Positions 53,690-62,322 of a DNA stretch of 64,000 bases are shown piece after piece. The notes below the pieces were generated by a model. That model did no database searches. It worked only from the letters and a program-made list of their open reading frames with translations, and was not told where the DNA came from. The stretch is from Leptothoe sp034932105 (GTDB lineage Bacteria; Cyanobacteriota; Cyanobacteriia; Phormidesmidales; Phormidesmidaceae), in assembly GCF_034932105.1 (NCBI RefSeq), contig NZ_JAYGIG010000014.1, forward strand, positions 7,431 through 71,430, given 5' to 3'. How positions within the stretch are numbered: the first letter of the stretch is position 1; each line of letters begins with the position of its first letter. Both the position numbers and the translations under genes were made by a program.

Positions 53690-54690
53690 CCTCATCCCCC
53701 GGCCCCTTCTCCTGGGAGGAGAAGGGGGGTTGGAGGGTTCAAAATCCCTTATACCTTTGCCGAGTAGACATGGAGGGGTTTTGGTGGTGAGACTCGAGCG
53801 GCGAAGAACCTCATCCCCCGGCCCCTTCTCCTGGGAGGAGAAGGGGGGTTAGAGGGCTCAAAGTCCCTCTCCTCTCAGGAGAATTATTTAGGGTGAGGGT
53901 TCAAAGTCCCTCTCCTCCCAGGAGAGGGATTTAGGGTGAGGTTCCCCGCACCCTACGCCCATCATCGATCCACATCTCCCTGACATTTCAGGGTGACGAA
54001 TTGACAAGGGCTTGAGGATCTAGAGGGGGGTTTGGTGGTGAGACTCGAGCGGCGAAGAACCTCATCCCCCGGCCCCTTCTCCTGGGAGGAGAAGGGGGGT
54101 TAGAGGGCTCAAAGTCCCTCTCCTGGGAGGAGAGGGATTTAGGGTGAGGTTCCCCGCACCCTAAATCCCATCATCGATCCACATCTCCCTGACATTCCAG
54201 GGTGACGAATCGACAAGGGCTGGAGAATCTAGAAGGGGTTTTGGTGGTGAGGCTGGAGCGGCGAAGAACCTCATCCCCCGACCCCTTCTCCTGGGAGGAG
54301 AAGGGGGGCTAGAGGCTCAAAGTCCCTCTCCTCCCAGGAGAGGGATTTAGGGTGAGGTTCCCCGCACCCTACGCCCATCATCGATCCACATCTCCCTGAC
54401 ATTTCAGGGTGACGAATTGACAAGGGCTTGAGGATCTAGAGGGNNNNNNNNNNNNNNNNNNNNNNNNNNNNNNNNNNNNNNNNNNNNNNNNNNNNNNNNN
54501 NNNNNNNNNNNNNNNNNNNNNNNNNNNNNNNNNNNNNNNNNNNGGGTTTGGTGGTGAGACTCGAGCGGCGAAGAACCTCATCCCCCGGCCCCTTCTCCTG
54601 GAAGGAGAAGGGGTGTTAGAGGGCTCAAAGTCCCTTTCCTCCCAGGAGAGGGATTTAGGGTGAGGTCCCCCACCATTTCAGGGCTTTAAC
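53690..54690. repeat. Array of deleted DUF559-unit copies with REP-like palindromes
   Basis: CCTCATCCCCC(G/A) blocks start at 53690, 53809, 54060, 54269 and 54576. Each holds the hairpin CCCCTTCTCC-TGGGA-GGAGAAGGGG or a close variant, then TCCCTCTCCT..AGGAGAGGGA and TTAGGGTGAGGTTCC. After that comes GCCCATCATCGATCCACATC, aligned with the DUF559 start region GCCCATGACCGATCCAAACC, and then GAGGATCTAGAGG...GAGCGGCG, aligned with the gene's last ~50 bp GAGGATCTTGAGG...GAGCGG. About 275 bp of the gene interior is missing, and a TGA stops the remnant frame. Full units are 209-251 bp; the first (53728-53808) keeps only the 3' remnant. Confidence 0.9.
54444..54543. other. Assembly gap (100 N) in the DUF559-derived array
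   Basis: The sequence breaks in GAGGATCTAGAGGG and resumes in GGGTTTGGTGGTGAG, adjoining parts of the same unit. The number of copies is therefore uncertain. Confidence 0.95.
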
Positions 54691-54740
54691 TCTGCCAAGG
54701 TATTAGACTAATAAATGAAACTCTAACGAAGTGATGGCCC

Positions 54741-54932
54741 ATGATAATTTTGCCCGGCTCCCCCGTGAAGGTGACGAACGTAAACGATACATACTATGGG
54801 TTTCAAGGCTTAGTGCAGCGCATTACCGATGGCCGAGTGGCGGTGCTATTTGAGGGTGGCAACTGGGATAAATTGGTCACCTTCCGCATGTCTGAGATTG
54901 AGGTGGTTAAACCTAAGCGTGGCAAAAAGTAG
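54741..54932 (+). CDS. ndhS: NAD(P)H dehydrogenase (NDH-1) subunit S
   Basis: The 63-residue SH3-like protein reads VKVTNVNDTYYGFQGLVQRI and AVLFEGGNWDKLVTFRMSE, matching cyanobacterial NdhS, which forms part of the ferredoxin-binding site on the peripheral arm of NDH-1 in cyclic electron flow. The length is normal for the short cyanobacterial form. It follows directly after the DUF559-derived array, 50 bp past its end. Confidence 0.9.
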   Translation: MIILPGSPVKVTNVNDTYYGFQGLVQRITDGRVAVLFEGGNWDKLVTFRMSEIEVVKPKRGKK

Positions 54933-55101
54933 TAGCCGGGACTTGCCTGGTGCATGCCCCAGACTGTAATCATCAGGCTCTAAGGTGCGATCGCATTAAA
55001 GCATACCCCCAAGCATCAAGGCATACGGGACTAGATGTAAGATGCCATTTCCCAGACATGGTGCTAATGTACTAAAGACGTTTGTACTATGTCCCAGAAC
55101 T

Positions 55102-55764
55102 ATGCGTCTTCCCCTACCCCAGCTGGCTAACCGCGATCGCAACCCGGCCCACATTGCTGAGGTAATCGAAACGGCAACCACCGAGTTTTTGGCCCAATGC
55201 CTGGAGCCAGAGGATTTGAGTTTTCCAGCGATGCCTCCCTTTGGCAGTTGGGTAAAGTCGTTTGACGAAGAAGCCAGTAACCAAATTTATGGAGTGGTCT
55301 ACCATGCCACCACCAGCCCCATTGACTCAGTACATCGGGCACGGGCATTGGGTATGACCCTAGAGGATTTACGACAGCAGCAGCCACAGATTTTTGCAAT
55401 GCTCAAGACGGAGTTTCGGGTGGCGATTGTGGGGTTTCAGACGGTGGAATCTGAAAATCGCCGGGTAGTCGACGGACGATGCTACCAGCATTTACCCCCA
55501 CGGCCACCCCAGGTACATCAGGCAGTCTATCGGTGTGACCCGGATGAAGTGATCGGGTTCACGGATGAGTTGGATTTTTTACGGACGCTGTTGCAGGTGA
55601 GCAATGTGCCCAGCGAAAGCTTAGTAGCAGCGGCAATTCGTGAAGTGTATCAGCTGCGGCAATTTGAACGGGAATGGCTGGTGCTGGCGGGGCGAACGGT
55701 GGGGACATTGCTCAAGGATGACTATGATCGGCTGCGAATGATCCTGAACCAAATTCATCCCTAG
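55102..55764 (+). CDS. HAS-barrel domain protein, cyanobacterial conserved
   Basis: From ATG 55102 (MRLPLPQLANRDRNPAHIAE) the protein has 220 residues; upstream codons from 55042 are not conserved. The N-terminal ~110 residues form a beta-barrel of the HAS (HerA-ATP synthase) kind, with IAEVIETATTEFLAQCLEPE, FGSWVKSFDEEASNQIYGVV and ATTSPIDSVHRARALG. The C-terminal half is helical. Similar stand-alone proteins occur throughout cyanobacteria without an attached ATPase; the role is unknown. A hairpin at 55836-55867 lies 72 bp downstream. Confidence 0.78.
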   Translation: MRLPLPQLANRDRNPAHIAEVIETATTEFLAQCLEPEDLSFPAMPPFGSWVKSFDEEASNQIYGVVYHATTSPIDSVHRARALGMTLEDLRQQQPQIFAMLKTEFRVAIVGFQTVESENRRVVDGRCYQHLPPRPPQVHQAVYRCDPDEVIGFTDELDFLRTLLQVSNVPSESLVAAAIREVYQLRQFEREWLVLAGRTVGTLLKDDYDRLRMILNQIHP

Positions 55765-56776
55765 TCAGGGTTTCACCATGGGTAAAAAACCAACGTCCCC
55801 TGAGACTTGCCCACCCCAAAAGGCCCCTGAAGCTCTTGAAATAGTCCCACTGGAAGGGCTATTTCAAAAACCACAAGTATCGGACATGGGCCTCTGGCGA
55901 TCAGATTCCTACGTGCTAAGAACCCATTATTAGATAGTAGATCACCCCCTTATTCAGTAATCACAGATACAAAACAAGAAAGCTTGATAATAATGTAAGG
56001 AGTAGATGGTCTTACCCCCCAGGGGTGTCGATAGGCATCCCCATTCGCTTAAAGTAAGTACATACAAAGACCACTTTATTGCATAACTTCCTAGACTTAA
56101 CTCCATATCTAAGTAAGCAGACCGTTTTATTGCGTAAAACCTTATATCTAAACCGAAGCCCCCATGAGCCTTAGCGCCCATGGGGGCTTCTTATATCTGT
56201 AGCATCAGGCTAAACCTGGCCAAGCTGACCTATCCTGCACAACAGACTTATGACGATGGACTTGAAGTTTGGCCCCGTTCATGGTTCCAAATTCAAAACA
56301 GACGTTATGACTTCCTTAGTAGTAGCCATAAAGTCCGTGGAAACTCCGTAAATTCACTACTTTACATTTCTTTACAATTAACCGATTTTTCCCCAGGCCT
56401 TTCCTCAGGTTTTCCCCAGATTCAGCCGAGTTTTCCCCAGGTTTCCTAGGAAGGTTGAATGCATTCAGAGCTTCTGTGGAAAACCCCATCGGCTGGGAAG
56501 CTGTGGTCAAATATAGCGTTATGTAACGAAAGAAGTGTCTTAACCCTCTTGGTCTCGTCAGTCCCAATTTCTCATTAGGAAAATCTAAAGCAAGGGAGGC
56601 ATTGCTAATTGGTATTTCCTCCCGCACAATGAAACTCCACTCAATCAGATGGCCTAGTTAAGTCTTCCTTGCTCTGTGTTTCCGATGTTGCTACTCCTGT
56701 GTAGCAGCGATGGGGCAAGCATTAGCAGCCCAGGCCGTTGGTTGTTGTTTTTATGGTTTCAGGCAACTTTAAACTT
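55765..56776. other. 1-kb non-coding region with hairpins and the leader of the first DUF2811 gene
   Basis: Contents: hairpin 55836-55867 (TTGAAATAG/CTATTTCAA plus CCC/GGG); a 12-bp-stem hairpin GAAGCCCCCATG / CATGGGGGCTTC at 56155-56190 followed by TTATAT, which may end an RNA from 55870-56150; TTTTCCCCAG boxes at 56387, 56410 and 56431; TGTGGAAAA (a TTTTCCACA DnaA-type box on the other strand) at 56475; and two blocks also found before the second DUF2811 gene (56574-56590 and 56624-56651). No coding frame is supported. Confidence 0.6.
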
Positions 56777-56995
56777 ATGACTTCGATAACTCCCACCTCA
56801 TCTACCGTCAGTCTCATGATCGAAATTCCCGAAGATTTACATCTGTCGATTCAGGACTATTTAAATACCCACGAACTGTGGAGTCAGGAGCGAATGATGC
56901 AGGCCGCACTTTCTCTCTTTTTAATGCAAAATGGTGTGAACCAACCCTCTGTGAATAGTCTCTATCTCGATAGTTTATTTGGCTGTGCAGTTTAG
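56777..56995 (+). CDS. DUF2811-family small protein, copy 1
   Basis: From ATG 56777 the protein has 72 residues; an upstream GTG/ATG series from 56738 has no match in the second copy. VSLMIEIPEDLHLSIQDYLN, then HELWSQERMMQAALSLFL and LYLDSLFGCAV identify DUF2811, a cyanobacterial family resembling ribbon-helix-helix-sized proteins, function unknown. From the PEDLH motif to the end it is nearly identical to the gene at 57872-58087. The leader and gene appear to be one unit of a tandem duplication. Confidence 0.85.
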   Translation: MTSITPTSSTVSLMIEIPEDLHLSIQDYLNTHELWSQERMMQAALSLFLMQNGVNQPSVNSLYLDSLFGCAV

Positions 56996-57055
56996 CCTAC
57001 TTGCCTGCTGGCGTTTTCTCTTCAACATTTCTCTCTAACATTTTCATCGATATCC

Positions 57056-57085
57056 ACAGCCTTGACCATGCATGGTCAAGGCTGT
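57056..57085 (+). terminator. Terminator of DUF2811 copy 1
   Basis: A perfect 30-bp palindrome, ACAGCCTTGACCATG joined directly to its complement (57056-57085), followed by TTTGTTGTG. It stands 61 bp past the stop. Confidence 0.82.
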
Positions 57086-57871
57086 TTTGTTGTGAATCGA
57101 GGAGGGCTTCCCTGGGATCGTTAGACAGATAGCCAGACAGATAGCCTTTAGGTAAGGGGCCGTTGGCTTTGCGATCGCAACCACCCATACCCGATCGCCT
57201 CCATGGACCGGCAACCATACCCCCAAGATATGACTAGCCAAAGGACTTCCACCCCACTCACCCATAACCACCTCCGGTTTCTACCGTGATCGGCAAGGGC
57301 TTTTTCTTGAGTAAAAAAAATTAACCTAAATCGGGGCCGCTCGGCAGCAAACTAGAGCTCTCAGCAGATCCACCGACGACAGGGAAATAAAGCTAAAAAG
57401 CATACCCCGAAAGTTTTATCGCCACCAGAGCAATACACAAAGGCCCTATGTGAAGCTAAAAACATATTTCTTAACAATCCCATGGAGTTTTCCCAAGGTT
57501 TTCCCAAGGTTTTCCCCATCTCGACCAGGGTTTTCCCCAGGTTAATACGAAAACCTATTCGGTACAGGGCCTTTGTGGAAAAGATATTGCCACCGCTAGG
57601 GCTGTTGGATTGTAACGAAATGCAAATAAAACAATAACTTAAGTACTAGAGTCTCGTTCCACCCAAAAAGCTATTAGGAAAATCTAAAGAATTTTGAGCG
57701 TTGCCAATTTCTAGGAGCTCCTGCACAATGAAGCTCCAATCAATCGGATGTGCTAGTAGTTTTTACCTACCGATCAGTTGAGGGTGCGCTGAGTTGAGGG
57801 TGCGGCTATCAAACTCGTTAAAAAACTCGTTAAAAATTGTGGTGTTTACGTCTTGAGGAGCTTTAGATCCT
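57086..57871. promoter_or_regulatory. Leader of DUF2811 copy 2 with 11-bp-phased TTTTCCC boxes
   Basis: TTTTCCCAAGG at 57488 and 57499, TTTTCCCCATC at 57510 and TTTTCCCCAGG at 57531 are spaced 11, 11 and 21 bp. TGTGGAAAA lies at 57574, ATTAGGAAAATCTAAAG at 57673 (identical to 56574) and GCACAATGAAGCTCCA at 57723 (one mismatch to 56624). The offsets from the first copy are constant at 1099-1100 bp. The part from 57086 to 57480 shows nothing recognisable. Confidence 0.7.
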
Positions 57872-58087
57872 ATGAATCCAGTTACAGTTCCGGTTACTGT
57901 CAGCCTGATGGTGGAGATTCCCGAAGACTTACATTTGTCTATTCAAGACTATTTGGATACCCATGAATTATGGAGTCAAGAGCGGATGATGCAGGCCGCT
58001 CTCTCCTTGTTTCTTTTGCAGAACGGGGTGAACAAACCCCATGTTAATAGTCTCTACTTGGATAGCCTATTTGGCTGTGCAGCGTAG
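57872..58087 (+). CDS. DUF2811-family small protein, copy 2
   Basis: The 71-residue paralog of the gene at 56777-56995 carries VSLMVEIPEDLHLSIQDYLD, HELWSQERMMQAALSLFL and LYLDSLFGCAA. Only the first ~10 residues differ appreciably (MNPVTVPVT versus MTSITPTSST). Many third-position changes separate the two copies while protein is conserved, so the duplication is not recent and both are probably functional. Confidence 0.87.
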   Translation: MNPVTVPVTVSLMVEIPEDLHLSIQDYLDTHELWSQERMMQAALSLFLLQNGVNKPHVNSLYLDSLFGCAA

Positions 58088-58108
58088 TCAATGGTTGGAT
58101 AAATTTTA

Positions 58109-58159
58109 ACGATGCCCGCTAGTGAGTCCTTCCTTGAAAGACTCACTAGCGGGCATCGT
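58109..58159 (+). terminator. Terminator of DUF2811 copy 2
   Basis: Perfect 20-bp arms ACGATGCCCGCTAGTGAGTC (58109-58128) and its complement (58140-58159) with an 11-base loop, 21 bp past the stop. There is no long T-tract. Confidence 0.82.
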
Positions 58160-58219
58160 AATGCAGTCCTAGGGCTGGGGCTGTCTAAGTATCAAAGATA
58201 ACTACCAAAGGCATGGGGA

Positions 58220-59440
58220 ATGGAGACGTTTGACTGGATTGTCATTGGCAATGGCTTGGCGGGGGCGGCCCTGAGCTACGAGCTGGTAAGGTTGGGGCTG
58301 TCGGTCCTGTTAGTGGATGATGGCAACCCAGACAGCGCCACCCGATGTAGCTATGGTGGCATTGCCTACTGGTCGGGGACCAACGAGATCACTCGGGAGT
58401 TATGCCAAGCGGGGATTGAGCGCCATCGGCAACTATCGGATGAGCTGGAAACTGAGACTGAGTTTAGGGAATTAGATTTGTTGCTGACGTTCCCCCCCCA
58501 TGTGGATGGGGAGAGTTTGACCAGGCAGTATGAGCAGTTTGCGATCGCACCCCGCCTCATTTCCCCTCAAGAGGCCCAAGAGATTGAACCCCAGCTAAAT
58601 CCAGCAGCCATTGGCGGAGCCTTTACCGTCAAGCATGGCCATGTCAACCCGATTAAAACCGTCGATGGGTTTAATCAAGCCTTTCGCCGCCTGGGCGGGC
58701 AACACATGTTGGCAACGGTGACTGGGTTAGTACACATTAACAACCGGGTTACCGGCATCATGACCGCCAGTCAGGCCTATGCCGCAGGCAATGTTGTGGT
58801 CGCCGCCGGGGGCAACAGCCGCCGACTGTTGCATCAGGCTCGTCTGTCGGTGCCGCTTTACCACACCCACGCAGAAATCGTGGCCTTACCCAAGGTGGAG
58901 CAGCCATTGCGGGCGCTGATTATGCCCGGTATCGCCACCCGGTTTGAGGCAGAAGCCACTGCCAGCGACCCAGCTACCGATAGCCGGTGGGATGGGCCCC
59001 CCGATGAAATTGCCCCGCCCATTTTGGATGCCGGGATGATTCAGTTTTTAGATGGGTCCACCTATTTGGGACAGGTTAGTCGCTTTCGGACGGATCTGGG
59101 GACTGAAGCGATTGATGCAGCCCAGAGTGAAGCTCAGATCCGCCAGGGAATAACATCCCAGGTACCCTGTCTAGCCAATGTCCCTGGCCGTTGGAGGCAT
59201 TGTTTAGTCACCTTTAGCCGCGATGAGCTACCGCTGATTGGCCCCCTCCCTGGCGTAGAGGGTTTGCATCTCTTTTCTGGTTTTACCAGCCCGTTTGCCA
59301 TATTGTTGCCCATCGCTCAACGCTTTGCCAGTTGGGCGATGAATGGGGAAAAGACTGCATTGGACAGCTTGTCAGACCGTTTGCTAGGACAGATGCTGGT
59401 AACCAGGTTTGAAAAATCTCCTCCGGACACAACAACTTAA
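58220..59440 (+). CDS. FAD-dependent oxidoreductase (DAO/glycine oxidase-like)
   Basis: The 406-residue protein has an N-terminal Rossmann FAD loop IVIGNGLAGAALSYELVRLG (GxGxxG, ~8-27) and the DAO-family pattern of later segments (HVNPIKTVDGFNQAF, VVVAAGGNSRRLL, and C-terminal DELPLIGPLPGVEGLHLFSG then FTSPFAILLP). It would oxidise an amine or amino-acid-like substrate with FAD; the substrate is unknown. No partner gene is adjacent. The following 290 bp to the transketolase-like gene contain no supported frame. Confidence 0.82.
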   Translation: METFDWIVIGNGLAGAALSYELVRLGLSVLLVDDGNPDSATRCSYGGIAYWSGTNEITRELCQAGIERHRQLSDELETETEFRELDLLLTFPPHVDGESLTRQYEQFAIAPRLISPQEAQEIEPQLNPAAIGGAFTVKHGHVNPIKTVDGFNQAFRRLGGQHMLATVTGLVHINNRVTGIMTASQAYAAGNVVVAAGGNSRRLLHQARLSVPLYHTHAEIVALPKVEQPLRALIMPGIATRFEAEATASDPATDSRWDGPPDEIAPPILDAGMIQFLDGSTYLGQVSRFRTDLGTEAIDAAQSEAQIRQGITSQVPCLANVPGRWRHCLVTFSRDELPLIGPLPGVEGLHLFSGFTSPFAILLPIAQRFASWAMNGEKTALDSLSDRLLGQMLVTRFEKSPPDTTT

Positions 59441-59734
59441 TTCATCAACGGCCGCAGGACGATTGACCCGCAGATAATATCTACAGCCGGTAGAGCTCTG
59501 CGGCCAAACAATAGGCCCAGCCATCTAAAAACGCCCCCATGGACGGAGAAACTGCCTCGGCCATCGGCATGATTATTGCTTTTATCTATGATAAACCAGT
59601 TTGCTATTGAAAATAGGCTATGATTTTGACATCTGTGGAGCCCGGTCAACCTGATCGCCCATGGGCGAGTGATCACTTTCGTTGCTCGCTTGATTATTTG
59701 TTGCCCATCTATTTAGTTCAAAGGTTTGAAGACC

Positions 59735-61939
59735 ATGACGGTAACTGCTTACACCACTCCGGCTTTCTGTGACGGGATTCAATATTTTGGTGAGCCCCCG
59801 GCTGAGGTGACGGCTTATTTAGATGGGGCGGCCATTGGTGCAGGGGCGAGTGCGATCGCATCCCCCACCGATCCCAAAGCGGTCTACCAAACCATCCTGG
59901 CGGCGGATGCCCTGCGCTATTTGACCCTGCAAATGACCGCCAGCAAGCAGTCGGGCCACCCCGGTGGGTTTGCCAGTATTGCCGATGGCATTGCGGCCCT
60001 AGTGATGCTGGGCTACAAGAATTTAATTACAGAGGTGGGGCACCATGCCCCTGGCTTCTACAGCACGGTTTTTCTAGACCGTTCCTTGGAAGCCATGGGG
60101 ATTGAAACCGTGGGACAACTTTGCGATCGCTTCCGCGAAACCGACGGTTTACTCGGCCACCTTTCAGGCCAAATTCCCGGATTGTTAAATCCGGCGGGTC
60201 CCTTGGGTCAAGGTCAGCACTTTGCCATGGTCGGGGCCAAGCTCCACCCCAACACCCTATTCCCCGTCACCATTGGCGACGGCGGTTTGGGGGAACCCTA
60301 CATTATCAGCAGCATCGGCCACTTCACCACGGCCTATCCCCAGAGCACTAATTTTCTGCCCATTTTGGTATGGAACGGCTTCTCCCAGGAACACCACAGC
60401 ATGGTGTCCACCCAGTCGAACGAGGCCATGGTGGCCTACTGGCGGGGCAACGGCTTCAAAGACGTGATTCTGTTGGATGCCAAGGACTATGACGATACTG
60501 ACCAGCCCGGGGCCTATGTGGACAGCACCGCCTTCTCCCTAAAGCAGCGTATGGCCTTCACCCAAGCCCTGCTAGAAGCCACCGACCGGGCTGCTAAGCA
60601 GGCCCTATCGGGCACCCTCACCGTGCTGATCGTGAAGCAACTCAAAGGGGCGGGCGTCCATAAGCGGGGGGCCCAATCCCACAACCTGTATCCCGGTGAC
60701 ACCCTCGAAAAGGACTATGTTGTGTCTGCCCTCCAGGCCCGGGCATTGCCCGCCATTGGCTGGGAGTTAGTGCGAACAAACTTTGAGCGATCCAACGGTG
60801 GCCCCAATGTGAAAACCGCCGTCACCGAGGCAGAGCTGCCCTTGGCAGACTTAGGCACCCTACCCCTGAAGGAATTTCCCGTGGCTGGCGATCAGCAAAT
60901 CGCCACCACCGCCATGGGTTTGCTGGTGGGGCACGTGGGGCAACAGGATACCACCTTTGTGGTCACCAACGCCGATGGTAACGCCGCCTCAGGCATCAAC
61001 AACATTAACCAGGCCCTCAAGATTGTTCACCCCACCACCGACGATCTGTACTTCCAGGGGCCCACGGGCCAGGTCTATGAACCCCTAAGCGAAGATGCCT
61101 GCGCCGGTATGGCTGCCGCCCAGGCCCTATTTGGCGGTCGCAGTCTGTGGTGTTCCTATGAGTCCTTTGCCATCAATGGCCTGCCCATTTGGCAAACCGT
61201 CACCCAGGCCATGGCGGAGCTGCGGCGCAATACCCCCTCCACCATCTGTCTCTTTACTGCCGGGGCGTTAGAGCAGGGGCGCAATGGTTGGACCCACCAG
61301 CGACCCGAAGTTGAGAATTACTTTGCCGCCATGATGCGCAACGGTAATGTATTCCCCCTATTTCCGGTGGATGCCAACAGTATTCAAGCTTGTTATGACT
61401 GGGCCCTTAGCACCCACAATAAGGGCATTACCATTACCGCCAGTAAGTCTCCTTTGCCCGTGCGCACCACCTTGGCCCAGACCCAGGAGGCCCTGGAAAC
61501 CGGTGCTATTACCCTCCAGGAAACCCCCGGAGAGAAGACGGTGGTGTTTGCGGTGGTGGGGGACATGATGCTGTTGCCGGTGTTCGAAGCAACGGCGACG
61601 TTGGCCCAGGCAGGCATTGGCTCTAAAATTGTGGCCCTGGTTAGTCCTCGCCGTCTCTATCGGCCCAGTGACGTTGCGTGGGAAACATGTCGCGATAATG
61701 ACGGAACGTTCCTAGACGACGCAGCATTTGCCGAATTCTTTGCTGGCGATGCCCTGATCGGTGTCACGGGTGGTTCCAGCGCCATGCTGGAACCTGTGAT
61801 GTTGCGCAGTACCGCACCCCGTGATGTGATGGCCTGGAAGCGAGGCGAAACCACTGCTAGTGCAGGTCAGCTGATGGCTTTTAATGGCTTAACGGCCCAG
61901 GCCCTAGCCGAGCGAAGTCAGGCCCTGCTGTTGGGCTAG
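59735..61939 (+). CDS. Transketolase-like thiamine-diphosphate enzyme
   Basis: From ATG 59735 (AAAGG about ten bases upstream) the protein has 734 residues. It has a TPP domain with SGHPGGFASIADGIAAL, HLSGQIPGLLNP and TIGDGGLGEPYIISS (GDG motif), a pyrimidine domain (QGPTGQVYEPLSEDACAGMA, with the catalytic-type E in EDACA), and a C-terminal transketolase fold (FAVVGDMMLLPVFEATATLA). It is diverged from housekeeping TktA, e.g. WNGFSQEHHSMVSTQ replaces the usual D-x-N motif, so donor and acceptor sugars or ketoacids may differ. Cyanobacteria do carry such extra transketolase-family proteins; the role is unproven. Confidence 0.78.
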   Translation: MTVTAYTTPAFCDGIQYFGEPPAEVTAYLDGAAIGAGASAIASPTDPKAVYQTILAADALRYLTLQMTASKQSGHPGGFASIADGIAALVMLGYKNLITEVGHHAPGFYSTVFLDRSLEAMGIETVGQLCDRFRETDGLLGHLSGQIPGLLNPAGPLGQGQHFAMVGAKLHPNTLFPVTIGDGGLGEPYIISSIGHFTTAYPQSTNFLPILVWNGFSQEHHSMVSTQSNEAMVAYWRGNGFKDVILLDAKDYDDTDQPGAYVDSTAFSLKQRMAFTQALLEATDRAAKQALSGTLTVLIVKQLKGAGVHKRGAQSHNLYPGDTLEKDYVVSALQARALPAIGWELVRTNFERSNGGPNVKTAVTEAELPLADLGTLPLKEFPVAGDQQIATTAMGLLVGHVGQQDTTFVVTNADGNAASGINNINQALKIVHPTTDDLYFQGPTGQVYEPLSEDACAGMAAAQALFGGRSLWCSYESFAINGLPIWQTVTQAMAELRRNTPSTICLFTAGALEQGRNGWTHQRPEVENYFAAMMRNGNVFPLFPVDANSIQACYDWALSTHNKGITITASKSPLPVRTTLAQTQEALETGAITLQETPGEKTVVFAVVGDMMLLPVFEATATLAQAGIGSKIVALVSPRRLYRPSDVAWETCRDNDGTFLDDAAFAEFFAGDALIGVTGGSSAMLEPVMLRSTAPRDVMAWKRGETTASAGQLMAFNGLTAQALAERSQALLLG

Positions 61940-61990
61940 AAGATGGTTGGGCTAGAAAACATGGGTGCCCACCATGGATGTATGGATAAT

Positions 61991-62025
61991 TGAGATTGTG
62001 ACCCATGGGCAAGGTCACAATCTCA
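61991..62025 (+). terminator. Terminator after the transketolase-like gene
   Basis: TGAGATTGTGACC (61991-62003) and GGTCACAATCTCA (62013-62025) are perfect 13-bp arms with a 9-base loop, 52 bp past the stop. Confidence 0.8.
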
Positions 62026-62151
62026 GGTCTGGTTTATTTGAGAAAGGTTTGAGATGACTTTCGTCACCGCTCATCCCAGACGTTTTGTCCGTTTACGTAA
62101 TTTTGCTTAGGTTTTGTCAGCAATCTTGCCTATGGTGGTAGGAGCTTCTTC

Positions 62152-62293
62152 TTTTAGTTCATTTGAACTAAAAAACCTTGGGACGCCTAGCGCCAGGGAG
62201 GGAGCTATAGGAAACTATGGTTAATGTCTCGGTGTAACAGTTTTGCGGGCGGAAAGTGTTATGTAGCATACTATGACAGGCATGCCATAGTAT
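62152..62293 (+). promoter_or_regulatory. Two inverted repeats in the promoter/leader of the outer-membrane protein gene
   Basis: TTTTAGTTCA-TT-TGAACTAAAA (62152-62173) is a 10-bp stem. ATACTATG (62268-62275) and CATAGTAT (62286-62293) form an 8-bp inverted repeat 29 bp before the ATG, positioned as an operator or leader hairpin. The remaining spacer (61940-62322) has no frame. Confidence 0.5.
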
Positions 62294-62322
62294 AAGTCAT
62301 CCACTCAGAGGCAAAACTTGAT

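Noticed and set aside
53690..54690. CRISPR array candidate
   Set aside because: Repeats are 209-251 bp with shared interiors; the inner parts are remnants of the DUF559 gene, not spacers.
59437..59676. 79-codon minus-strand frame after the FAD oxidoreductase
   Set aside because: It has no family resemblance or ribosome site and overlaps the oxidoreductase stop.
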